DNA of 64,000 nucleotides from Dermanyssus gallinae (Eukaryota; Arthropoda; Arachnida; Mesostigmata; Dermanyssidae), in assembly GCA_003439945.1 (NCBI GenBank), contig QVRM01007053.1, positions 744,001-808,000 on the forward strand, read 5' to 3'. Position 1 is the first letter of the stretch, and the number at the start of each line of letters is the position of its first letter. Positions 47,770-58,155 of this stretch are shown here, in pieces. The notes under the pieces are model-generated. The model made no database searches. It worked only from the letters and a program-made list of their open reading frames with translations, and was not told the DNA's origin. Made by a program: the position numbers and the translations under genes.

Positions 47770-50589
47770 TACAGTAATATTTATCATACTATTGTATATT
47801 TTACCCAATCTGGAGTGAAAATAAATCAAGTGATATATATATACATGCATATTTTATTTATTCACCGTAATATTGGTAGCTATATACATATATTTGAAAT
47901 ATGGAAAGACCAAACACCGGAACCCTAGATAACTCGGAACGTGCCGGTAGCTGAGCTACGTTTGTGCAACCTACTGCATTCAGTCCAACTATAACTCTAC
48001 ACATTCTTGCGAATTCCTAACTTCACAAGTCACCGCAATTTGCCAAATGAATGCAAGCAGGCGACTTGTATACAGTGCGAAACGCTTGTTTTAAATTGCA
48101 TAGTAGCACCAAGGTAAGTCGGAATTTGGAACAAGAGCTGGCCCACAACAAATTATTCTAAAAAGGCGAGTACGAGATGCGAAAAGGAAAGCTTCTTGTA
48201 CGATTGAACGCACTAAACGAGAATAACTGGGATCACTGTAAATTGTCTCACGGGGTAAATTTTTAGAGATCGTGTTCAGTGTCTTCGTGGGCTTAGACAT
48301 TATTTGAATCGCCAGTATAATATGGCTCTGCAGACGATGTTTATCAAGTAGAGTTCCTTAATATATTCCTACGATAATCTATACTTATGTTAATAGAAGA
48401 TATAGGTCGCACTTAGTGTAAATTCGTTAGTGTTATTCTTAGGATGACCGAGTTGAACTGAAAACGTATCTGGGATAATTTGCCGACATGGTACAAGCTT
48501 AATAGGGCTCAATCTAATCAGTCAAATTCACAGAAATACACATTAGGATCTTAAATGGGCTGTTATATCACGAAATAAAGTAAAAAAGATAGGGTAGGCA
48601 TTGCGCTGGAATAGCCTGACGTTACCTATGCGTTTGGCTGATAGGAGCAAAGCAGCGTGCCTTTATGCAAATTGATCTAATGAGAGTATCTGCTTGGGAA
48701 CACCATGCTGTATCTGCCCGTTGCACATAGTAAGGCCGCCTACCCTCTTTTTACGGCTTTCTAGGCAACAGTGTCTCCCTAGGAGAAGGACGCGAGGAAC
48801 TTTGAAGAAAGCGAAGCCTTGCTTACACTGATATGATAATGAATTATTTACACTCAACAGGTGATAGCGGTTGAATTAATTGGACCTCTTGGACATACAA
48901 AATGTCAGCCATGATGTCCAGCCCTGTCTAAAGAAGCAATTCCGTACCTTAGGGGAGTGGAAAAATCCGGGCTTACTCTGTTTGTGAGTCTCACACTAGC
49001 TGCTGCCGTCTGCTAGCGACGCATGTGCATCGCGCATTTTTAAAAGCTCGCATATAAAAAGGTATGTTTAGCTCGAAAAGAAGTTTGGAAATTGTTAAAT
49101 TATAACTTAATAGGAAACTGTAAATAAATGAAATCATGGGAACACCTTGATCTCATCTGAGACGACGATATAAACTACTTAACGTGACAATAGTAGGTAC
49201 AAACTATGCAGAAAGAAAACATACTATTATATTACAGTGCCTTATTAGGCAGTTGGTAATATAGCTAAACATTTTGTTTTGTTTTTCTACTAAGCAGACC
49301 GTAAATATATATTCCCCAAGAGCCGACAGAAATATACAATCAGTTTCTGTGCAGATTGGCGTCTAGTAGCATGGCGTCCTTGGAAAAACAACTGTAATGG
49401 AGCACGTTACAAGAGATGGAGACAAAGGGTAGAATAAGATAAGCAGTTAAGCTGATCGAACCGTGGCACGAACGTCTATTTGCAATACTATCAATATCAT
49501 ACGAGGAAACTATTCATCAACGTACGGTTTGGTGGGCGGACATACTCTGAACTGTTTTGACAGCCATTCGACAACAAACAAAAGCAGTTTGACTTAATGT
49601 TTATGATACCCTTGAGTTAAAAAAAAAACGTTTCATTATCCGTTTATTCGCCCATATTTTATAACAAGACGAGAACCTACAATAAAAAGCTCCCAGTTTA
49701 ATTTCCTAAAATGCAGCCTCTAAGCAAAAAAGAACTTGAGTAATTGAAACGGGTTAATAGTGTGATAACAGCGGCGTAACAGAAGCACTTGGCTTCACAA
49801 AGTTAGTAGGTTTTCCTTCTCGAGTGATAATTTTACCTGATCGCCAGTACCACCTGTATATAGTCCGATTATTGTTATCTCTATTGCTTTGGAAATTGGA
49901 CAAATAACTCATCGCGAGCAGCTCATCGCGAGTTTCCAAGTCTCCAGAGCAAATTATCTGCAAAGTGAACTAAAGGTGTTTAAAGGCAGAGGAAACGTTT
50001 AGCACAAACATGCGGTTTTTGACGTGGCTGAGACGAACGCGCCCTAGATGGAGAACACATATCTTACTGGTTTAAATGCGTTTGTTTCGCAGCAGCTCAA
50101 CTCAGTATGATATTCAATTACTGTGTTTTCGCCTAAACCTTCACATAGGCATCGCATGAAGTTTACATGGCATCTGCAGTTTCAAGCAACGTATCGCTCT
50201 AAAGTTACATTTTGTGTCGCACAAGTCATCATATTTATGAAGAAAAGGAAACAAAATATCATCCTATTATGCGAGAAAACCATGAAATTGCATGCAGTGA
50301 CTCGGGCAGCAGACGTCAGCGACTCGTTGAGAGACGTTTAGCCTCATAAAAATCTGCCGAGCTTTCCCTACATTCGGGTGCTAAACCTCTCCCAGGGACG
50401 GGCAATTTGGAGAACGCCTGCTCTCTAATAGCCGACCCATTACCACAACTATTCGACACAGCATACTTTAGAGCGGGCTAACGGCTGCTCTGCTAATAGG
50501 AGTTAACGCAGGATAACACTGCACTATATAAAAAGTATCTGGCGTGGCGTTTATATATTTAACAAAACTTTTTTTTAATTTCACTGTTT

Positions 50590-50595
<6 letters not shown>
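47767..50595. other. No recognisable gene
   Basis: No coding sequence recognised. One dispersed repeat copy lies at about 48960. Confidence 0.5.
48960..49045 (+). repeat. Dispersed repeat, copy 2
   Basis: Related to 16065-16160 through CACACTAG, CTGCTAGCGACGCATGTGCAT and the following CATT block. Confidence 0.6.

Positions 50596-50646
<51 letters not shown>
50596..50646. repeat. (TA)n microsatellite
   Basis: TA array of about 51 bp. Confidence 0.95.
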
Positions 50647-50649
<3 letters not shown>

Positions 50650-52540
50650 TCACGAATTTGTTAATAAAGCATTATGTATTGTATTATATGCAGATTAAAT
50701 AAATCTATTTTTGATTTGATTATTCTTCGAACGGGTAAAATGTCCAAGGGATTTGCGGTTTGTTTGGCCTGATGCAAGAGGTAAATTGTATGTAAACCTA
50801 GAATAGTCATTGAGAGAAGTGCCAAAGGCGTTTCACGGGACGACTGGAAGTCTATGAATAGAAGCGCTCTTCGAGCAGCGCCACGTTCCCACCGGCTTCT
50901 CTGCCCATGGGATCTACCACAAGCTGTAACATCGGACTGTGTTTCATAACCCTTGCGATGAGTGTCACTGTACAGCTTACGGCTCCATTTGCATCAAATG
51001 TCATCATGAGGATGTAAGTCAGCTCCAGCTATTTGGGTGTTCCGCGGTGATATTTCCGGATATGCATATACAACATATTACTATTTGTTCAAGATAAACG
51101 AAAACGAGTGCCGTTTTCAAGACTCAATGAGCACGTATAATTTAATGCGATTGTGACATTACAGAAAGGTAAGGTGATAATATAAATTATACCATAACTG
51201 CCCCCAGCAGTCGGAATGATGTGTTAAAAAGTGTTGCTATATTAAAAAAAAGTTAAAGCGTTTTTTAACTTCGACTTCGTCACCTGGGTAGCACAATAAG
51301 TGTGTTTTAAACAAAAGGGTAGCGCTAAGCGAGCACTGTCATGTATGTCGCTTCAATTGATGCTCCCGATGTGTCTGTAGGTTTTCTATGGTGAGCAATG
51401 CAAACCCATTGCATCCGCTTATCTCTGTCGTATTTTTGTCGTATTAGTTTTCTAAACGGCGCTTATTTGTAAGTAATATTGCGTTCGACTGAGCTTAAAT
51501 AAGCCTCCGGAGCATGTCGTAACGTTTTAAGTTGCGTTCTATAAAATTGGCTGTTTGCTTATTTTAGCATAGACCTTTGACCCGACTTTAACTCGTGAAA
51601 TTGTACGTCATTTTGAACATCTATTGTTAAAAAATACACGTGGAACGGAGAATGATACGTTTTTCTAATGCATCATTATACTATTCTTCTGGGGATTCGT
51701 GCACTATAGTAGGGTTACCCTTTACGGCAAAGCTGATTGTGTATTGCATAAAGGCAATCCGTTGCATCAATCAATCAAATGCGTATGTGTAGGGCTTACT
51801 GCGTTCCCAAAAGCGCAAGAAGCTTTTTGTGGACTTGATCTGTATACGACCAAAGACCTTGCTTCAGCCCAATTATGATTAACTGAGCTAGATGTTCTTC
51901 TGCAGCGTGAAAAGATGCGGCTGAAGAGTAATCGCCGGGCGCGATTCGTCGCCTGGACCCCCCCTGATTTAACCCAGCAGGACTTGGGACGCACCTACAG
52001 ACTAAGGAGAAAGTTGAAGCGTGAGGCTCCATCTCTAACAAAAATGCCCATCCCCAAATAAAAAAATGTGGCCGGAGGAAAAACTTGCAGCAAATTTACC
52101 CAATATTATTTAAGCAGGTAAGTATGTTTAATTACCACGAAGTATAAGGTGGCGACTGCTGGACGTGATATAACAGCGTATTAAGATAAACCGTGCGAGT
52201 GTGAACTGGGTTGACTTCTTCTGTAGTTGTAATGAGGTTGAATATATGTATATATAGTTTTGTTGATCATGCCTACTTTCTTATTGAAACCCATGCATAC
52301 CGACGCGGCTCAGAAATAACGTATGTACTCTGAATGCACTAGTGCACAGCTTTACCGATGATAAAGCGTATGCTCTTGAACTAGCGACGGCGTCCATGAG
52401 ACGGCGTAATAAGATCATCTTCAAAGAATTACAACTATTGGTCCAATATATTAGGCCATTTTACAACTATACGGATAAGCACATCCGAGACATTGATTTC
52501 GTTCTCACTCTTAAACTGACAGGCGGACTTCGTTTCGAGA
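50647..52540. other. No clear gene; one unassigned minus-strand frame
   Basis: Mostly featureless. A minus frame at 51796-52041 contains PGDYSSAASFHAAEEHLAQL followed by IIIGLKQGLWSYTDQ, which reads like real protein, but I cannot assign it and it has no conserved neighbour. Confidence 0.3.
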
Positions 52541-52549
52541 GATAACAAG

Positions 52550-54260
52550 AAGGCCTATATGACGTTGTTCTAATATGTGAGACATGGTTTAACGAAAGCA
52601 TACGTGATGCTGAAATTAGTTTTAGGAATAAGTGCAGAATGTTTGTAAAGATAGAGATTCGCGTGGCGGAGGCGTCTGTGTACTCATCACAAACTCGATA
52701 GGTGTCGTAAACGCAAATTTTAGCATGTCGGGGGATTACATTTCTGTTGACTTAGTGTCCAAACAAAACAGCTTTCGTCTTGTCTGCTGCTACACATCTC
52801 ACCCTCAGGGACAGCCTTCAGAGATTGAAACGCATAGATTATATTTGTACCATTGAAAACACCTGTTGTCGAATAGACTGTCCTGTTGTATTAGTCGGAG
52901 ACTTCAACCCTTCTAAAATTGACTGGCAATCTCAAATTACGCTCAACAACTCTATGAAATCCAAACTTCGAGCTTGCTGTTTGGAAAATGGACAATCTTA
53001 CCCAATTAACTCGCCTACTCATGCGTCTGGGTCATTACTTGATCTTCTTTTCACTACTGACTTGTATAAAATTGAAAATGTGACTATTCCTCAATCTTCC
53101 TATGAAACCCGATCATCGCGCCATATGTTTCAATATTGTACTTGCTTTTAGTGACATAGTGCCGTCGAATGTTCGGCCTGATCACAAAAGAATGGATCGC
53201 ACCGCGAGTCACGTTGATGGTGTTACCGGGGCTAGCTTTTATGGACTGTCCAATAGTAAATGTCATGTAAACCAAGTTTATTGACTATTCTCCATTATTG
53301 AACTCGTTTACTCCCCTGGTTGACCATTGTTGTTCTGTTAAGGACCTTGAGGCTACCAAAGATCGTCTTTCTCATAGTTAAAGTCGTGTGGTACCGCATC
53401 TCAGTTTCTTAAACATAAGCAAATATAATAATAAATTATGATAGTGACTAAAATACTTTGTATTCTATATGAGTCCAAACTGAAAGGGACTCTTGCGTAC
53501 TTTTTCGATATGGCAATAGAATACTAAAGAAAACGAAATCTCTTGCCCCTATAAAATTAGGTCATACTGTAACTGACTCGCAAAAAAACGAGATTATGGC
53601 TGAACACTTTTTAGGCTGACTTTTTAGACTTGGTCTTATCACTCCTATCCACAAGAATGACTCGAAAGAAACGCTGAAAACTACCGGCTAGTTTTGCAAT
53701 GCTCCATACCATGCTGCATTTTTAATAAAGTTTTAGTTAATTACTTAAATAAATTTTTTTCTTATTTTAAACTGCTTACTTGGCGCTGCCCAACATAGCT
53801 TTACCACCCATCGGCCAATTTTTGTCTTGGACATAAAGGAGCACCTGTTACCTAATGTTAAATATATTGAATATGAGGACGACTTAAAACTTTGTTAGCC
53901 TGTTTGCTCTAGTGACTTTCATGCTGTTCTGCAATCAGCTGCCAATGGCGTAGCTTATGGTGTTTTGGAAACGACATGATTCTCGTAGCCTCCAAACCTA
54001 GGCAACGGTATCTAGGCATATATATTACGCCTGATCTTAATTTTAGTCTTCATATTATTAAAGTTGTGGAAGCATCATTGCGCATTATAAATGCCACCTT
54101 GCGCTGTTTCATTTTAACGACTCCTCATGTCTACAGTTGCTTTTATAAATATTTTGTTCTTCCCAAACTCACATAGTATTCTCCTGTCTGGGAGTCTCAT
54201 CTGTCTAAATACAGAAAGTTAAAGGAAAGCGTCCAAGACACGTTCCTAAGACGCCTGCAA
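52550..54260 (+). pseudogene. APE-type LINE remnant (endonuclease and RT pieces)
   Basis: Blocks in order: DVVLICETWFNESIRD (start of an APE endonuclease), RGGGVCVLI, PVVLVGDFNPSKIDW (the GDFN motif of the nuclease), NSPTHASGSLLDLLFT (the T-R/H-..G..LDL motif) and SSRH in place of the catalytic SDH. After a gap comes GLITPIHKNDSKE, an RT start. A short YEDD-like palm remnant (KYIEYEDDLKLC) follows, and then RYLGIYITPDLNFSLHI and FLRRLQTRYP. Most of the RT fingers and palm, between about 53720 and 53850, are deleted. Several frames are used and the element is dead. Confidence 0.85.
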
Positions 54261-54479
54261 ACCAGGTACCCTCACAGCGTGTCAGGTGACGTTATATGTA
54301 CATATTGTTTGTTTCGCAATAACATTGCATTTCAAGATGGTACATAACTACAATACAGTTCAGCGACCGTCCCACCGGGTAAAAAAGTGCAAAGATCGCC
54401 GATGCGTCTGGCAGCTCGTTGCGTGGTATCAGGTGACGTTATTCCTAGTATTGACTCACTTTTCATAAAGGGCAACATA

Positions 54480-56880
54480 TTTACTCTACGTCAACTAAGC
54501 AAATGTAAATTGCTAGAACACTTTTTTGATGTACGCTCCAATGACCCAAGGAATCGGTGATCAATCACTTCAAAAGCCGTGGCCCGGAGTGGGTTTGTAA
54601 AGGGTATGTTTGCTTGGCGGAATGAGTTCATGCAAATTCAAATAGCACTTGTCTATTTTGCGATTAGTTATGTTTTTATTAAAGAAGTATGTATACTAAA
54701 AACAATACATATATGATCATAATAATTGTACCACACACTCTTTATGTGATAATAAAGGTGATTTTGTGTTATGTTAAGGTCAACATTTTTGCATCCCATG
54801 TTTTTAATCTGTATTTGTATTGACCCTTTAAGGTCAATTGGGGCTGGATTATATAGCAGACACCTCCCTCTAGAGCTAAATATTGGTTCTTATTATCCTA
54901 AGGTTCTATACTGGTAGAGATTTTCCGTTTTTATTCCGTCTCATATAACACATCTGAGAAAGAATATAGGCCTGTCACGCAGCCCTGCATTTCCTGTATA
55001 ACATTTGAACAAATGTTAGCGGATCATTAGAAGCTTTCTTTAATAATAATACCAGGTATGCTTGACCCTCAGTAACATGGGTCATTTTTTTAAACGCGGT
55101 AAACGTCCACGTTCTCGTCAGTAGCTCCTCTATCTTTAAAAGTCCTTTGATTGCCTGTTTATGCACTGGTTTTACACAAAGTTCAAGCGGCGGGCATCAA
55201 CCATTATTTCACTGGCGTGTATATATAAAAGATGTGTTTGTATTAGTAAACCACTCCTTAAGATAAAAATATCCGTATAAATAAACATTGTTAATATGTG
55301 CTATATGCGCTAACAATTTTAATGTGGTGGTGCCTGTCTGGAGTTCCCAAAGACTCTCCTATAAATAAAATTCTGTTTAAAGCATTGGTTTAGCTAAGAC
55401 CTTGATTATTCTTAGCGGCACGTAACACAATTATAGCGGATTATTTAAAATAAACGCACATATTAATCAAGCTTATGTTTTCAAGTCTTGCAAGTCTTAG
55501 CAGTGCGTTCAAAAATGCCTTCCCTTTTCTGTGCCAAAATGTGCCCTCGCCGTCTCAGACAACTTGAATCCTAGGTATACTCTTAATGGCGCTAAGATCT
55601 TAAAGCTAAGGTATTTTAAAGTTCTTGGGGTAGAGCTTTACTTCTACTCAACTTCTAGTAGGTTTAACTTAGCACCCTGAGAATGTTGGTATATCGTACA
55701 TGCAGGTCCGTAACACCATAATTCAATGCTTGATTGCTGAACCACTAGACGTTTATCTAGAACTATTTAGAACCCCTTCCGTTTATAAAATAGTTTGCTG
55801 AAGTTGCCATTTGGTGGCCTTATTTAATGATGTATGTCGTAGTACTTGCGTAGATTTAAAATATGTTAGCTTAACATTTAAATAGTTCAAATAAGCCATC
55901 ACAGACTTTCATTTTCCCGTTCAAGAAAATAAATAATCAAAGGGATTTGCGATTATACCACTAACTTTGTATACTGGCCTAAAATGCTACTAGTTCAGCT
56001 TTTGTGACAGGGGACTGATAAGCGAAGTTGACGTGCACTCTGAAAGGGTAAGAGGGACCGAACGACTGAATATATAACTACCTTTTCTTGGAGGTATGCA
56101 AGGCTACTTTGCCAGTTGCACTTAACCCAAGCGTTTTATTTTTGTAAACCTTCTATTTAGATTCTTTATTACTCTTACTGTGGTAATTATCAAGGTCACA
56201 ATGTCAGCCGCAAAAAACGAGGCAGAACGAGGTGGGACATTTCTCTCTCACCATATCCTGGACTACCGGAATGTTACGTGAATTTAATCCTTAGTTCATT
56301 CTAATTCCTAACGTGGCTTAGGCGGTAAATCTTTCCCTTTTTTTGGTGTGCTCAAATCTTCTTATTGTGTTAGGAGTGCACAAGTAACGCATTAGAAAAA
56401 TACGGTTTACGTCGTTGAAGCTTTGCTTGATTATTCGACACGTCCCAAAGACTTAATTTAAATAGGTCACATGAAAATTCAACATTTTTGACAGCTGTGC
56501 AATTTTATGCTGGGTCGCTGTCAATTTTTGTCGTTGTTAGTAGATCTATGACTGTTTTGTTACGGCCGAATTAATAACCTAGAGAGCGAGCGTAGTATGC
56601 CTTTATAGAGAAAAAAGATTATCCACTTTGTTAAGCGTTATGCTAAAGGCACGTCGTAAACAGATTGAGTAGTCTGAAAGCTAAATTACGAAGAACGATA
56701 ATAAAAGGTAAAAATATTTTATTCGCGCTATAGGGACGTTTTCGTAAGCACCTTCCTGGCTAAGGTGATGTCGTTACCGTTTCAGTCGATTACGAAGTCG
56801 GTTTGCGTTAGTTCTTTATTTTGTAAGGCGTACCTGTATACCAAATCCTTCGCCGAAAATAATTTAGGATCTCGTTGCTG
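54480..56880. other. No recognisable gene
   Basis: AT-rich sequence. I see no conserved frame. It lies upstream of the RLE-type LINE and may hold its missing 5' end, but no boundary is apparent. Confidence 0.45.
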
Positions 56881-56889
56881 TCTAGTTAA

Positions 56890-58155
56890 CAATCACCAGT
56901 TACCGAGCAACAAGATACTGTTTGTAACACAATATTATTTGTAGTTGTAACCAAAGAGCGCACTGAAGCAGTTCTCTTCTCAGCCGACGACAAGCAGCTT
57001 GAGAAAAATTTTACCAAGGTGTGCATTGATATAGCCCAGCACATTAAAGGGGAAATTGATGAGCCCTGCTTTGCTCGCAGTGGTGAACTCGTTATTGTGG
57101 CTGCTGACATTGTGGACAGGGCTACTTTGCTGAGTTTAACACAGCTCGCGGGTATCCCTGTTCAGTCGCGAACGAGTGGCCAAAGATCCACTGTTAAGGG
57201 TAAAATTTGTGGCGTTTTGTGGACTTGCATTGTTATGCCGACTGACAGTGTTATCCTCACCTTTGCGGGCATCGAATTTCCTGCTGAGGTTCGTCTCGGA
57301 TTGAAAACCCACGGGGTGGTGCTCTACAGGGAGCCTCATCATTGTTACAGGTGCTTTAGCCTAGACCACATCCGGCCGAAATGCCCGTGGTCGTCCCCAC
57401 GTTGCCGCCGTTGCGGCTCTACGAATCACCTCCGTAAACACTGTACTCAACCCCCAAAGTGCTGTTTCTGTAAGGGGTCTCACGAGTCTACCTGGGGATC
57501 GTGCCCCCATCGCCTCCATCGGATGGAACAGCTTAAGAGATCAGCCCCATTACGCATTCAGCAAAACGCCTCCGCTCCAACGGTGAAAACCTGCTCACCC
57601 GTGAACAACATACAGCCATCGGCATCTTTTTCTAAACGTTCCTTTTCTGCGGTAGTTCAAAACGGGGTTAGGGTCCAGCCACCGGCCTCGCTACCTAAAC
57701 GGTCTTTTTCGGCGGTTGTCCAAAACGGAGTTAAAGTCCCTTCACGTCCGGCAGATCAGGCTCAAAAGGCGGAGGATGATGTTAAGGAGCCCATCCCGAA
57801 TGTTATCGCTCCACCGCAAGGGGACTGGCTCGACAGGATAATGCTCGCCATCACTGAAAAGATCATACCGTCCGTTATCGACACTATTGTAACACACATC
57901 AGCAGCGCTATCGAGAAGGCATTCTCATGCATTCTCCCCGGCGCGCCTTTACAAGTCGCTTCTGCTAGGCCTGCTATCGGGTCCCCAAACAACCTCACTG
58001 CTGGCCTGCGCGATCAGCTTAAAGACGCTTTGCTGTCAGCTGTAACTTCAAGTTTGGCTGGTCTGCGTCCGCCCGAAACAGATCCCACGATGACAGCTGC
58101 CTCCCCTGTTGTCGCGTGCGACATCGCTCTGAAGTCTCCTCCGGCCTCGCAATGA
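56890..58155 (+). CDS. ORF1: gag-like protein with three CCHC zinc knuckles
   Basis: This is a nucleic-acid-binding protein, by analogy with LINE ORF1/gag proteins that coat the element RNA. The frame is open from 56890 (after a TAA) and no ATG precedes the conserved part, so the N-terminus is missing or starts upstream. A gag-like domain covers about 56950-57330 (FARSGELVIVAADIVDRATL). Three knuckles follow: CYRCFSLDHIRPKC, CRRCGSTNHLRKHC and CCFCKGSHESTWGSC. A 63-bp tandem duplication encodes two KRSFSAVVQNGV units. The C-terminal third is Ser/Ala/Pro-rich with a helical segment (WLDRIMLAITEKIIPSVIDT). It ends with TGA at 58153, which overlaps the ORF2 ATG. The layout resembles jockey/I/R1 gags. 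Because the N-terminus lacks a start codon, this copy may not express ORF1. Confidence 0.82.
   Translation, partial: QSPVTEQQDTVCNTILFVVVTKERTEAVLFSADDKQLEKNFTKVCIDIAQHIKGEIDEPCFARSGELVIVAADIVDRATLLSLTQLAGIPVQSRTSGQRSTVKGKICGVLWTCIVMPTDSVILTFAGIEFPAEVRLGLKTHGVVLYREPHHCYRCFSLDHIRPKCPWSSPRCRRCGSTNHLRKHCTQPPKCCFCKGSHESTWGSCPHRLHRMEQLKRSAPLRIQQNASAPTVKTCSPVNNIQPSASFSKRSFSAVVQNGVRVQPPASLPKRSFSAVVQNGVKVPSRPADQAQKAEDDVKEPIPNVIAPPQGDWLDRIMLAITEKIIPSVIDTIVTHISSAIEKAFSCILPGAPLQVASARPAIGSPNNLTAGLRDQLKDALLSAVTSSLAGLRPPETDPTMTAASPVVACDIALKSPPASQ
57616..57741 (+). repeat. 63-bp in-frame tandem duplication within ORF1
   Basis: Two adjacent 63-bp units (57616-57678, 57679-57741) each encode P-x-A-S-x-x-KRSFSAVVQNGV-x-V. 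They differ mostly at synonymous sites, so the protein repeat is better conserved than the DNA. Confidence 0.93.
58152..58155 (+). promoter_or_regulatory. ATGA stop-start overlap between ORF1 and ORF2
   Basis: The ORF2 ATG (58152-58154) shares TG with the ORF1 stop TGA (58153-58155). Coupled termination-reinitiation at overlapping stop/start codons is known for some LINEs (for example the UAAUG junction of SART1). Here it is inferred from position only. Confidence 0.7.
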
